64,000 nucleotides of DNA from Desulfobacteraceae bacterium. GTDB lineage: Bacteria; Desulfobacterota; Desulfobacteria; Desulfobacterales; Desulfosarcinaceae. Location of the stretch: assembly GCA_013003715.1 (NCBI GenBank), contig JABDIN010000029.1:1-64000 (forward strand), read 5' to 3'. Each line of letters begins with the position of its first letter. The first letter of the stretch is position 1. A program made the position numbers and the translations under genes. Below, piece after piece: positions 10,438 through 20,012 of this stretch. Below the pieces are notes generated by a model, which worked only from the letters and a program-made list of their open reading frames with translations, was not told the origin of the DNA and did not search any database.

Positions 10438-10865
10438 TAAACGGCCCTCCCCAAAATTTTATTTCCAATGGACTCGGCAAATGAATCCACTTCCTTTATC
10501 AACGCATCTTTCACCGCTTCCGTATCTTTGGCAATCTGTGCCTTGACCGTTTCGAGTTCGGCCCTCGCCTTTTCATTTATTCTGTCGACGATTTGTTTTT
10601 CCTGATCCAGCGCTTCTTGCAAGAAGGTTTCCTTTTGTTCCAACCCTTTCGCCCTGGCGCTTTTGATGCCGGAGGCAAACGATTGATCCTTTTCCACCGC
10701 CTCCTTGGCATAGTTATCGATGTTTTGTTCGAGGCCGTTGACCTTCTCTTTTCGATCAAGCAAAATTTTACGGATAGGTTTGTACAGCACCATATTGAGA
10801 ATAAAAATCAATAAAAGGAAATTGATTATCTGGAGTGAAAGAGAAAAAGGATCAATACTAACCAT
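10437..10865 (-). CDS. atpF': F0 ATP synthase b' subunit
   Basis: The 142-aa second peripheral-stalk subunit has one N-terminal membrane helix (about 8-27, IINFLLLIFILNMVLYKPI) and a charged coiled coil. The presence of b and b' together implies a b-b' heterodimeric stalk as in photosynthetic bacteria and several deltaproteobacteria. It is the first gene of the block and carries GGAGG 8 nt before the ATG. Confidence 0.94.
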   Translation of the reverse strand: MVSIDPFSLSLQIINFLLLIFILNMVLYKPIRKILLDRKEKVNGLEQNIDNYAKEAVEKDQSFASGIKSARAKGLEQKETFLQEALDQEKQIVDRINEKARAELETVKAQIAKDTEAVKDALIKEVDSFAESIGNKILGRAV

Positions 10866-10917
10866 TGACGCGCCTCCAATCGAAATCTTAACTATCTATA
10901 TTTATTATTATTTTCAG

Positions 10918-10946
10918 TATTTATGCTTTTGCCCGGACGGGTTCAA
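10918..10946 (-). promoter_or_regulatory. promoter of the ATP synthase operon
   Basis: On the minus strand TTGAAC (10946 to 10941) and TAAATA (10923 to 10918) are exactly 17 nt apart, followed by an AT-rich leader of about 45 nt to the atpF' start. It lies in the only sizeable gap between the bactofilin gene and the ATP synthase genes. Confidence 0.65.
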
Positions 10947-10974
10947 ACTGCGGCGGTCTTATCATCACGCATCA

Positions 10975-11415
10975 TTAATTGTCAAGGTTTTTTGATTTTT
11001 TTTCCTCTGGTTCAGGCACTTGAGATTCAGGGTTTTTGTCCCTGCCGAACATGAATTTCTTCTGGGCTGCCGGTTGTGCCTCCATTGAACAATTGCCATT
11101 AAAAATGACACCTGAATCGATGGAAATGGATGGTGCATGGATATCACCGGTAATCTTGGCAGGCGCATGAATCTGGATGGAATCCCGCGCTTCCATTCTG
11201 CCGGAAACTTCTCCCTTTATTATCGCCATACCGACGGATATTTCGGCTTCGATGACCGCTTTTTCACCAACAATCAGCGTCCCCTCCCGGCTGGTGATCT
11301 TCCCTTTCACCTTACCGTCCAATCGAATGGTATCACTGAATTCCAATGTGCCATCGACAATGGTGTCCATGCCTAAAAGTGTAGAAATCGTGTCCGGTTT
11401 TTTATTCTTTTTCAT
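10975..11415 (-). CDS. Bactofilin-family cytoskeletal protein
   Basis: The 146-aa polymer-forming protein has a right-handed beta-helix core of repeated short strands (about 15-110), for example VDGTLEFSDTIRLDGKVKGKI and later VGEKAVIEAEISVGMAIIKGEV. Short polar tails at both ends are typical. Bactofilins form nucleotide-free filaments that place cell-wall enzymes. It lies between rodA and the ATP synthase genes on the same strand, so a role with the Mre/Rod machinery is likely. AAGGGGA precedes the ATG. Confidence 0.92.
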   Translation of the reverse strand: MKKNKKPDTISTLLGMDTIVDGTLEFSDTIRLDGKVKGKITSREGTLIVGEKAVIEAEISVGMAIIKGEVSGRMEARDSIQIHAPAKITGDIHAPSISIDSGVIFNGNCSMEAQPAAQKKFMFGRDKNPESQVPEPEEKKSKNLDN

Positions 11416-11475
11416 TTAATCCCCTTTCGTGAGTTTCTGCATATGGATCTGTAATTGTTGAAAGAAGCACCAGAA

Positions 11476-12582
11476 CTATTCAAATAAAAATCGACGCATG
11501 CTGACGTTCATTAAAATACCGATACCGGTCATCATTGTAATGGCAGACGAACCGCCATAACTGATAAATGGCAGAGGAACACCCACCACCGGCATCAAGC
11601 CCATGACCATGCCGATATTGATAAACACCTGCCAAAAAATCATGGCCGTGACCCCGACCGACATGATGGTTCCAAACGGATCCCGGGAACGGTGGGCGAT
11701 GTTCAGTCCCCAGGTGATGATCATCAGATAAATCAATAATACCATTATGGTGCCAAGAAGGCCCCACTCTTCAGCGAACACCGAAAAAATAAAATCGGTG
11801 TGCTGCTCCGGAAGAAACGATAAGGCGTTTTGGGTCCCTTTTAAATACCCTTTGCCGGTAAGCATACCCGATCCAATGGCTATTTTTGATTGAATGATAT
11901 GATATCCGGCACCCAAAGGATCCCGGTCCGGGTTTAAAAAGGTCAGGATTCGTTGTTTTTGGTAACCTTTTAAAAAGAAAAACCATACGAGTGGGATGGC
12001 CAGAGCGGCATTCAATATAAGATACCCTATGGATCTACGCTCAATTTTCACAAAAAGGGTCATGGATCCGGCGATGAGTGCAACCAGTAGGGCCGTGCCC
12101 AAATCCGGCTGCCGCACAATCAGGATGAAGGGTATCATGGTCAGGACAAACGGTGTGAAAAGTTCCTTTAATGAAAACCCACGGGTAGTGACCAACCGCG
12201 AAAAATAACGGGCAAGAACCAGGATGACGACAATTTTTATAATTTCGCTGGGTTGGATAGAAATCGGTCCCAATGCCAGCCAACGCTTTGAACCGCCGAC
12301 ATATTTCCCGAACAACATGACGCACAGCAGCAACCCGATACCACCCACATAAATAAAATTGGCCCAATGCTCCAACAGCTTGAAACTCAACAGGAAGGTG
12401 AAAATCATCACCCCCAATCCCAACCCGAACCAGATCAGCTGCCGTGTGAACAAGGTTTTTTGCAGGGTACCGGTATCGGCGGTGACCGCGCTATAGAGCG
12501 TCAGCAATCCTACACCGGATATCAGCAAAGTCAAGCCCAGGAGGCTCCAGTCAAAGCATTGTACAAGCCGTCGATCAAACAT
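11476..12582 (-). CDS. rodA: Peptidoglycan glycosyltransferase RodA
   Basis: This is the SEDS-family glycan polymerase of the elongasome. The 368-aa protein has about ten membrane helices. Family residues visible include WLALGPISIQPSEIIK (about 104-119), the RQPDLGTALL loop with the catalytic-type Asp (about 157-166), and a C-terminal GVPLPFISYGGSS motif. It follows mrdA by 13 bp, so the polymerase and transpeptidase are produced together. Confidence 0.97.
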   Translation of the reverse strand: MFDRRLVQCFDWSLLGLTLLISGVGLLTLYSAVTADTGTLQKTLFTRQLIWFGLGLGVMIFTFLLSFKLLEHWANFIYVGGIGLLLCVMLFGKYVGGSKRWLALGPISIQPSEIIKIVVILVLARYFSRLVTTRGFSLKELFTPFVLTMIPFILIVRQPDLGTALLVALIAGSMTLFVKIERRSIGYLILNAALAIPLVWFFFLKGYQKQRILTFLNPDRDPLGAGYHIIQSKIAIGSGMLTGKGYLKGTQNALSFLPEQHTDFIFSVFAEEWGLLGTIMVLLIYLMIITWGLNIAHRSRDPFGTIMSVGVTAMIFWQVFINIGMVMGLMPVVGVPLPFISYGGSSAITMMTGIGILMNVSMRRFLFE

Positions 12583-12595
12583 AAGCGTTATTGAA

Positions 12596-14488
12596 TCAAT
12601 TGTTTAAAGGTGATTTGATCAAGGCCGAATGGTCGGATTGGTCTTGACCGACATTACCGGTTTCCGGCTTGATATCCTTATCGAGAAACACCCGGATAAG
12701 TTCAGTAGCAATGGGTGCGACATCCGACCCGTGCTCCCCGTGCTCGACAATGATAGTAACCGCTATTCTCGGTTCCCGGGACGGTCCATAGGCCACGAAC
12801 CACGCATGCGGTCTGAGGTGCATCGGGACATCCTCGGATTCTTCATCGTCCGATGTTTTACGACTGAAAACCTGAGCGGTTCCGGTTTTGCCGGAGATCT
12901 CGATGTGTTCGATGCGAGACGCGAATGCGGTGCCCCGTGGAGAATTCACAACCTCCCAGAGCCCCTGTTTGATGATCTTCAATGTTTCCTCTGAGGCCGG
13001 AATGCTGCCGGTTGGGACAACAGAATTCTCCTGAATCACATCTCCGTTAACGGCTTTTACGGATTTCACGATTTTAGGCTGAACCCGGATTCCGTCGTTG
13101 GCTATCGATGAGATTGCCACCGCCATCTGTATCGGTGTGGTCAGATTAAATCCCTGCCCGATGGCCGTTGAAAGTGTTTCGCCCTGTTGCCAGGGAGTCC
13201 CGAAGCGTTTTCGCTTCCAGGCGGCATTGGGTACGATGCCGGTATCCTCCTGATCCAGTTGAATCCGTGTCGGTGAACCCAAACCGAAGTTCTTGGCGTA
13301 CCATGCCAGGCGTTCAATGCCAAGCTCCTGACCGAGCAGGTAAAAATAGACATCACAGGATTCGGCCAGCGCTTTATGAATATTCACTTTACCATGGCCG
13401 TACTTCTTCCAGCATCGATATGTTCTGTTCCCGAATTTATAGTATCCCGGGCATTGTATTTCGGTATCCGGCGTGACGATCTTCTCTTCAAGTCCGGCAA
13501 TGGCGGTTATAAACTTATATGTGGATGCCGGCGGATATTCGGCTTGGATGGCCTTATTCTCCAGCGGTCTGTTCGGGTTGGATATCAGGGTGTTCCATTC
13601 CCCATGACTCATCCCCGTTATAAACGCATTTTGATCAAATGACGGATTGCTGACCATTGCCAATATTTCACCCGTCCGCGGATCCATGACCACAATGGCA
13701 CCGGTATGATCCGCCATGAGTGTCTCGGCTTTTTTTTGTAAATCTCTATCGATGGTGAGAAAAAGATTATGCCCGGGCAGGGCGTCAACCGTTTTCAGCA
13801 CCCGCACCACCTGACCGGTGGCATTGACCTCGACCTGCCGACCACCTTGCGTGCCGCGAAGCCATTTTTCCAATGATTTTTCAACGCCGAACTTGCCGAT
13901 GTAATCCCCGACGTTGCAATTGGCATACTGCGGCAATTTGAGCTCATCGGCATTAATTTCACCAAGATAGCCTAAAAGATGAGCGGCGCTTTGTTTATCT
14001 ATATAATGCCGGCGCGGGCTAATGCCCACGCTGATACCGGGCAATTCGTATTTGTACACCTCAACCGCAGCCAATTTGTCCCGGCCGATATCGCTTAACA
14101 ATACAATGGGCTTATAGGCAACCTGGTATTTTTTCTGCGACAGACGGTTCATCAGCACTTCCGGTGCGACATCCAGAATACCGGACAAACGCCGTATGGT
14201 CCGATCCAGGGGTTTGGCATCCTTAACGATTATTTTCAGATCAAAGGAAGGCCGGTTATCCACTATCATTTTTCCGTTACGATCATATACCAGGCCCCGG
14301 GGGGCATCCACACTTTGAAGCCGGATACTGTTGCTGGCGGATAGCCTCCTGTACTCCTCCCCTTCTATGGCCTGCAAGTAAACCAATCGAACGATCAGGG
14401 CGACAAATGCAGCACAGACACATAACATCACCCCGGTCAGCCGTTGTCTGAACCAATCACTGTCTACGGTATCGAGGTAAGTGGCCAT
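12596..14488 (-). CDS. mrdA: Penicillin-binding protein 2 (transpeptidase)
   Basis: This monofunctional transpeptidase of lateral wall synthesis partners RodA. The 630-aa protein has an N-terminal membrane helix (about 18-38), the dimerisation/pedestal domain and a transpeptidase domain. The catalytic SxxK is STYK (in YPPASTYKF, about 326-329), the second motif is SCD rather than SxN, and the third is KTG (in ISGKTGTAQ, about 536-538). The C-terminal tail is short and polar. Confidence 0.97.
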   Translation of the reverse strand: MATYLDTVDSDWFRQRLTGVMLCVCAAFVALIVRLVYLQAIEGEEYRRLSASNSIRLQSVDAPRGLVYDRNGKMIVDNRPSFDLKIIVKDAKPLDRTIRRLSGILDVAPEVLMNRLSQKKYQVAYKPIVLLSDIGRDKLAAVEVYKYELPGISVGISPRRHYIDKQSAAHLLGYLGEINADELKLPQYANCNVGDYIGKFGVEKSLEKWLRGTQGGRQVEVNATGQVVRVLKTVDALPGHNLFLTIDRDLQKKAETLMADHTGAIVVMDPRTGEILAMVSNPSFDQNAFITGMSHGEWNTLISNPNRPLENKAIQAEYPPASTYKFITAIAGLEEKIVTPDTEIQCPGYYKFGNRTYRCWKKYGHGKVNIHKALAESCDVYFYLLGQELGIERLAWYAKNFGLGSPTRIQLDQEDTGIVPNAAWKRKRFGTPWQQGETLSTAIGQGFNLTTPIQMAVAISSIANDGIRVQPKIVKSVKAVNGDVIQENSVVPTGSIPASEETLKIIKQGLWEVVNSPRGTAFASRIEHIEISGKTGTAQVFSRKTSDDEESEDVPMHLRPHAWFVAYGPSREPRIAVTIIVEHGEHGSDVAPIATELIRVFLDKDIKPETGNVGQDQSDHSALIKSPLNN

Positions 14489-14529
14489 GTCATTATAATC
14501 CTTCGGTCAACCAGGATTGGAGATACCGA

Positions 14530-15042
14530 CTAATCAGAAAGAAAACCGCCATACCAGGCGCTCATTTTCTTTTGCAAAAAAAGGAAAAGGTACAATAGCA
14601 AGGGACCGGTGAACACAGCCCATAATATTTGACGTACGCCGGTAATAATCGCAAAATGCGGTATTTCGCTTATCGATGTCTGAATAGCGATAATACTGAA
14701 GTGGATGATACTTTCAAGTGCAATTCCACAAGCCACCACAATGGAAAGAATTAGAAAATTACCGACATGCAGGAATTGAATTACCCACTGGACACCAATG
14801 AAAAGCCAAAAATAGGTCGTAATATATAATCCAAGGGGGCTACCCGAGATCCCATCCATGGTGAACCCGAGAATAAGCACCATGGGAAAACCCTCGCGAG
14901 TCGGCCTGAACACCCCTAGATAAATGACAAAAGGTGCCAGCAAATCATAGAATTCATTGAATATTCTTATGCCAGGAAAGACAGTTGTCTGAAATATAAT
15001 TAAAATGATGCAAATGAAAATATGGAAAAATAGGGTCATCAT
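14530..15042 (-). CDS. mreD: Rod shape-determining protein MreD
   Basis: The 170-aa integral membrane protein has five or six predicted helices. The family-typical ILGFTMDGISGSPLGLY segment (about 57-73) is clear. It overlaps the mreC stop by 4 bp (ATGA). Confidence 0.93.
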   Translation of the reverse strand: MMTLFFHIFICIILIIFQTTVFPGIRIFNEFYDLLAPFVIYLGVFRPTREGFPMVLILGFTMDGISGSPLGLYITTYFWLFIGVQWVIQFLHVGNFLILSIVVACGIALESIIHFSIIAIQTSISEIPHFAIITGVRQILWAVFTGPLLLYLFLFLQKKMSAWYGGFLSD

Positions 15043-15872
15043 GGATTCGTAAACTCATGTTTTGGAGGAACGGGAATGACCAGAACCTCCTCCAATTTTT
15101 CGAAATCAACGTAGGGGCGGATGACCACTTCCTGAAATATTCCGGCATTTTGCTTTACGATTTCAGAGATTCGTCCAATGCGGAGCCCCTTGGGAAATAC
15201 ACCGTCGAGTCCGGAGGCGATGACGGTTTCACCCACCATAAGATCGTGGCGCCGCAATACATATTGCAAAATGCAACCGCCGGGGGGCTCACCCTTTATA
15301 ATCCCTCTGGCCCTGGTGTTTTGAACCAGAGCATCCACAGCACTGTTTTGGTCTATGACCAAAAGCACTTTTGCATAACCGGCCGTAGCATCGATGACCT
15401 GGCCGACAATGCCCTGGGGTACAACCACCGGCATGCCTTTGCCGATATTGTCCTTTCGCCCTTTGTTGATGATAATGGTTTTAAACCATGGGGAGGGATC
15501 TTTGCCGATAACTTCCGCCGCGATGCCGTGTGCATCGGCGTTTTCCTGAAATTCAAGCAGATTTCTCAAACGGATATTGGCCAGTCTTTCTTCTTCCAGC
15601 CGATTGATTGTCTCAAGGGACATCTCCAATTCTTTCAATAAACGGTCATTTTCCATACCCGTGGACACCAGGTCGAAGTAATGAAACCAGACACCTTTTA
15701 GAAAACGGCTGGTGAGTGTCACAGCCTCTTGAAATGGGGAGATAAATGTCAGGGCATTCCGATCCGGGCCGGAGGACGGATATGGGCGTTTACTGTGAAC
15801 GGACAACCAGATCATGTTCACAGCCACCAGTACGATGACGCCAATAATCAACACCATCCTTTTTGAGAACAT
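15039..15872 (-). CDS. mreC: Rod shape-determining protein MreC
   Basis: The 277-aa bitopic protein has a membrane helix (about 7-24), a periplasmic coiled coil (about 70-110) and a beta-barrel domain with the VIGKDPSPWFKTIIINKG and GMPVVVPQGIVGQV motifs. It links MreB to PBP2. It lies 4 bp after mreB and overlaps mreD. Confidence 0.96.
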   Translation of the reverse strand: MFSKRMVLIIGVIVLVAVNMIWLSVHSKRPYPSSGPDRNALTFISPFQEAVTLTSRFLKGVWFHYFDLVSTGMENDRLLKELEMSLETINRLEEERLANIRLRNLLEFQENADAHGIAAEVIGKDPSPWFKTIIINKGRKDNIGKGMPVVVPQGIVGQVIDATAGYAKVLLVIDQNSAVDALVQNTRARGIIKGEPPGGCILQYVLRRHDLMVGETVIASGLDGVFPKGLRIGRISEIVKQNAGIFQEVVIRPYVDFEKLEEVLVIPVPPKHEFTNP

Positions 15873-15876
15873 TATG

Positions 15877-16926
<1,050 letters not shown>

Positions 16927-16934
16927 TCAATATC

Positions 16935-16949
16935 ACACCCAATGGGTGT
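16935..16949 (-). promoter_or_regulatory. hairpin directly upstream of the mreB ribosome binding site
   Basis: ACACCC-ATT-GGGTGT forms a 6-bp stem with a 3-nt loop ending about 6 nt before the mreB Shine-Dalgarno. It could tune translation or protect the mRNA. No T-run follows, so termination is unlikely. Confidence 0.45.
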
Positions 16950-17257
16950 TTCGGTTTTCAATAAAAAGACTGTTTAGCAAATCACCACACTGATTACAGC
17001 TCCCATCCAAGTCGGGAATATGGATGGTCGTGATGGCTATAGCTAACAAAAATCTTTAGTTATATCAAGAATAAATTGGGTATTCTACTCATTGAAAGGA
17101 AGCGGAAAACCGCCTCTTTTTTGAACAGAAAAACCCCTTCGTGGTACTTCCGATTTGCCCCCCCTTGGAACCCGAGAGCAGTCTCATGGTCCCTTAATAC
17201 GCATACCTGTTGTTTAACGAATCCATTCGCTTGTTTTCGCTTTACACTGCCGTTGCA
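16950..17257. other. mreB upstream region
   Basis: There is no gene here. A possible minus-strand promoter for the mre operon is TTGATA (17068 to 17063), 17 nt, TAGCTA (17045 to 17040); it is weak. The remainder up to the serine hydrolase stop shows no repeats or frames of interest. Confidence 0.4.
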
Positions 17258-18340
17258 TTATCCGCCGGCGTTCAGGACATCCATGACCCGGTCATGAAGG
17301 ATCGGGCGGAATGTCCTGATTTTCTCATTTTCCCGGGATGGGTGTACTCTATTCGTCAATAACACAACCACAATGTCTTTAGATAAATCCATCCAAAACG
17401 ACACCCCCGTATAACCGAGGTGACCAATGGTTTTTTGAGAAAACCGGGAACCGGCACTCGAATTGGTCTCAGATGGACGATCGAATCCCAGGACACGGGC
17501 ATGCTGGTCGGAAAACGCAAAGAATCGGCGGACAACCTCGGTTTCGAAGATACCGCCGGTGTCCCGGCCATGATACGCTGCTGCAACCCCTTCAAGCAGC
17601 TTGAGAATATCTTCCGCGGTGCCGAACAATCCCGCATGGCCTGAAAAACCACCACAAACGTGGGCGTTTTCATCATGCACTTCACCCACCAAGCTTTTTT
17701 TCCGCCATGGACAATACTCTGTGGCCGCAACATTGTCGGTGCCATGCAGACCCATCCGCTTATCCGGCACCAAGGATGTCAGGACCATCGGCCGATACAC
17801 AGATTCCGATATATAATCAAATAAAAAATCTCGTGAAACGGCCTCCACGATAATGCCGAGGAGCATGAAACCCGGATCGCTGTAAAGTGTCCGGGTACCC
17901 GGTTCATAAGCCAATGGTTCCTGCAACAGCATCTGTTTAAGCGCTTCCCGCCGGCCGGCGGAAGGGATATGAACCAATTGTTTGTAGTACGGGCGGTAAT
18001 CAGGCATTCCCGCTGCATGCAGCAACAGATCTTCAATTCGAATACATTCTTTTTCCTTATCCGGCAGGTCGGGAAAAAATGAGGTCAGCACATCGTTCAA
18101 GCTCAACCTGCCCCTCTGCACCAATTGCATCACCGACAGCGTGGTCGCCAATGGCTTTGTCAATGACGCCAGATCAAACCGGGTATTCAAATCAACCGGC
18201 TGCCGCGTAAACAGGTTGGCATAACCATAGGCGGATAAATGCCGGATTATCCCCTGGTGAGCCACGGCCAGCACCCCTCCCGGGAACACACCGTCATCCA
18301 AAGCCTGCCGCATCAGTCTGTCCAACGATCCAACAACCAC
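17258..18340 (-). CDS. Beta-lactamase-fold serine hydrolase (class C/AmpC-like family)
   Basis: This is a serine hydrolase of the PF00144 type; members include esterases, D-aminopeptidases and class C beta-lactamases. The nucleophile motif SxxK is SLTK (in FDLASLTKPLATT), the second motif is YSD (in TLYSDPGF) and the third is HLG (in GHLGYTG). There is no signal peptide, which argues against a periplasmic beta-lactamase. I chose the GTG at 18340 because GGAG lies 7 nt before it; the frame stays open to a TTG at 18382 (374 aa). The substrate is unknown. Confidence 0.88.
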   Translation of the reverse strand: MVVGSLDRLMRQALDDGVFPGGVLAVAHQGIIRHLSAYGYANLFTRQPVDLNTRFDLASLTKPLATTLSVMQLVQRGRLSLNDVLTSFFPDLPDKEKECIRIEDLLLHAAGMPDYRPYYKQLVHIPSAGRREALKQMLLQEPLAYEPGTRTLYSDPGFMLLGIIVEAVSRDFLFDYISESVYRPMVLTSLVPDKRMGLHGTDNVAATEYCPWRKKSLVGEVHDENAHVCGGFSGHAGLFGTAEDILKLLEGVAAAYHGRDTGGIFETEVVRRFFAFSDQHARVLGFDRPSETNSSAGSRFSQKTIGHLGYTGVSFWMDLSKDIVVVLLTNRVHPSRENEKIRTFRPILHDRVMDVLNAGG

Positions 18341-18409
18341 TTGATTCTCCGGAATCAATACCAATCTGAAAATGGATGTCAATATTATGAAAAATAATCA
18401 AATCACGTA

Positions 18410-18438
18410 TTGACACGATTGGCCTAAAGCGTTTATAA
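18410..18438 (+). promoter_or_regulatory. promoter of tRNA-Pro
   Basis: TTGACA (18410-18415) and TTATAA (18433-18438) are 17 nt apart; TATAAA is also in register at 18 nt. Initiation would fall a few bases before the tRNA. It points away from the serine hydrolase gene. Confidence 0.8.
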
Positions 18439-18451
18439 AACCCGTTCGTGT

Positions 18452-18528
<77 letters not shown>

Positions 18529-18542
18529 CGACTTTGCAAATT

Positions 18543-18573
18543 AACGGGTTGGCAATTCGCCAACCCGTTTTTT
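18543..18573 (+). terminator. intrinsic terminator of tRNA-Pro
   Basis: AACGGGTTGGC (18543-18553) and its complement (18559-18569) form an 11-bp stem with a 5-nt loop, followed by a run of six T. It begins 15 nt after the tRNA 3' end. Confidence 0.93.
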
Positions 18574-18641
18574 AATAAAACCCCCCATCACCTCAGGAAA
18601 CACCATATACCCGGGCATCAATTTTACCGGGTAAAACCGCA

Positions 18642-19016
18642 TCAGGGATGGGCATGCCAGAAATCATTATTTTCCAAAGGGTCGTAATACCGCCAGGAAC
18701 CCTCGATATAGACCCGTGGCACCGATTTGACTTCATCACGGCCACAACGCATCAGCCGATCCATGGCCATGATCCATCCCACTGAAAACCCGTGCGTTTC
18801 TACCGCTTGCCGGCTGTATTCCGAACACGATGGATACATGGGACAATGACCGCGCCGGACCGCCGACAAATGGTTCAGATACTCACCATAAAAGAATGCC
18901 ATGGATGCATATGGTTCCCCTGATTCCATGCCGGCAAGTTCCCGGGGGGGCGTATGGCTGCAAGCCCCTGAGATCAGAATGGAAAATATGAGGGTCAAGA
19001 AAATGATGTCGCGCAT
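18642..19016 (-). CDS. YidD-family protein with lipoprotein-like signal
   Basis: YidD proteins aid membrane protein insertion and are usually about 75-85 aa, encoded next to rnpA and yidC. This one is 124 aa. The YidD core CPMYPSCSEYSRQAVETHG (about 61-79) is unmistakable. In front of it is a hydrophobic signal-like segment (about 4-18, DIIFLTLIFSILISGAC) with Cys at about 19. The residue at -3 is Ser, so the lipobox is imperfect. The ATG at 19016 is chosen because it opens the signal segment; the upstream frame (to 19490) overlaps the next gene and looks non-coding. There is no rnpA/yidC context here. Confidence 0.8.
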   Translation of the reverse strand: MRDIIFLTLIFSILISGACSHTPPRELAGMESGEPYASMAFFYGEYLNHLSAVRRGHCPMYPSCSEYSRQAVETHGFSVGWIMAMDRLMRCGRDEVKSVPRVYIEGSWRYYDPLENNDFWHAHP

Positions 19017-19192
19017 GTTTTTAACTGAAGCAAAAAACGGGCCGTAAAATAGGGTTGCCGGATTATTATTAACTTTTATATAAAGGGGTGGCTTAAGTTG
19101 ATATCTTCGATAACATATACAACTAGATGATGAAATACCAATCGCACAATGAGAGACGGTGATTGCAGATATCGCGCACCGAGGAGAAGGGG

Positions 19193-19999
19193 ATGACGCC
19201 TGATGAGTTAAAAAATTATATGGCCACCCACCATGAGTCCGATTTCTTGCTGGTGGATGTCCGACAGCCCGAAGAATACGGAAAGGAGCATATCCCGGGT
19301 GCAAAACTGTGTCCCATAATGACATATGTGGCCGGTCTGTATGAACAACCCGGTGACAGAGATTTGATTTTTTATTGCCAAAGCGGGGGACGATCGGCGG
19401 CCGCGGCGGCCTTGGCCATCGAAGAGAAAGTGACGACAAGGGATGTCCATTATCTAACTGGCGGGATTGAGGCCTGGGAAGACAGGACACTGCCGGATTT
19501 CCCGAAAATCAGCATTTTTGATCTGTCAGGCACGCAAGAGGAGTTGCTCCGGACGGCAATGGATTTGGAAAAGGGGGCATTGCGCTATTACGATCATGTG
19601 GCAAAAAGGTTCGCCGGTAAATCATTTGCCGGTGTATTTTCCAGGCTGGCCGAAGCGGAGAATGCGCACGCCAGAACAGTATATGACGTCTGGTGCCGGA
19701 TGGTCGATGAACCGCCGCCATTCGAAACCATATTCCAGGAATTGAAAGGGCATATCCTTGAAGGCGGTGAAGACCTCAAAAAGATGCTTAAACGAGTCAT
19801 ATCCATAAAATCGGACACTTGCATGATCCTTATCGAGTTGGGCCTTCTCATCGAGAATGCTGCCCTTGATCTGTATAAGGCCATGGCCGATCAAACCGTG
19901 GATCGACACACCAAAAAGGCTTTTCTGGCCATTGCCCAGGCTGAAAAAGCCCATATGAAAATTCTGCTGGGCCAAATCGAAAAGTGTGCCCAAACATGA
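19193..19999 (+). CDS. Rhodanese domain fused to ferritin-like (rubrerythrin-type) domain
   Basis: The 268-aa two-domain protein begins with a rhodanese domain (about 1-105), with VDVRQPEEY and an active-site loop FYCQSGGRS holding the catalytic Cys. The second half (about 120-265) is a four-helix ferritin-like bundle with Glu and ExxH-type metal ligands: DLEKGALRYYDH, AEAENAHARTVYD, IENAALDLYKAM and AQAEKAHMKIL. It may transfer persulfide sulfur and reduce peroxide, so oxidative or sulfide stress defence is plausible. The ATG at 19193 has an excellent GAGGAGAAGGGG; a TTG at 19163 is a poorer start. Confidence 0.88.
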   Translation: MTPDELKNYMATHHESDFLLVDVRQPEEYGKEHIPGAKLCPIMTYVAGLYEQPGDRDLIFYCQSGGRSAAAAALAIEEKVTTRDVHYLTGGIEAWEDRTLPDFPKISIFDLSGTQEELLRTAMDLEKGALRYYDHVAKRFAGKSFAGVFSRLAEAENAHARTVYDVWCRMVDEPPPFETIFQELKGHILEGGEDLKKMLKRVISIKSDTCMILIELGLLIENAALDLYKAMADQTVDRHTKKAFLAIAQAEKAHMKILLGQIEKCAQT

Positions 20000-20012
20000 C
20001 TATAATCGTCAT

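Noticed and set aside
18642-19490. 282-aa frame containing YidD
   Set aside because: The first 158 residues overlap the rhodanese gene antisense and look random; the signal-bearing ATG at 19016 is a better start.
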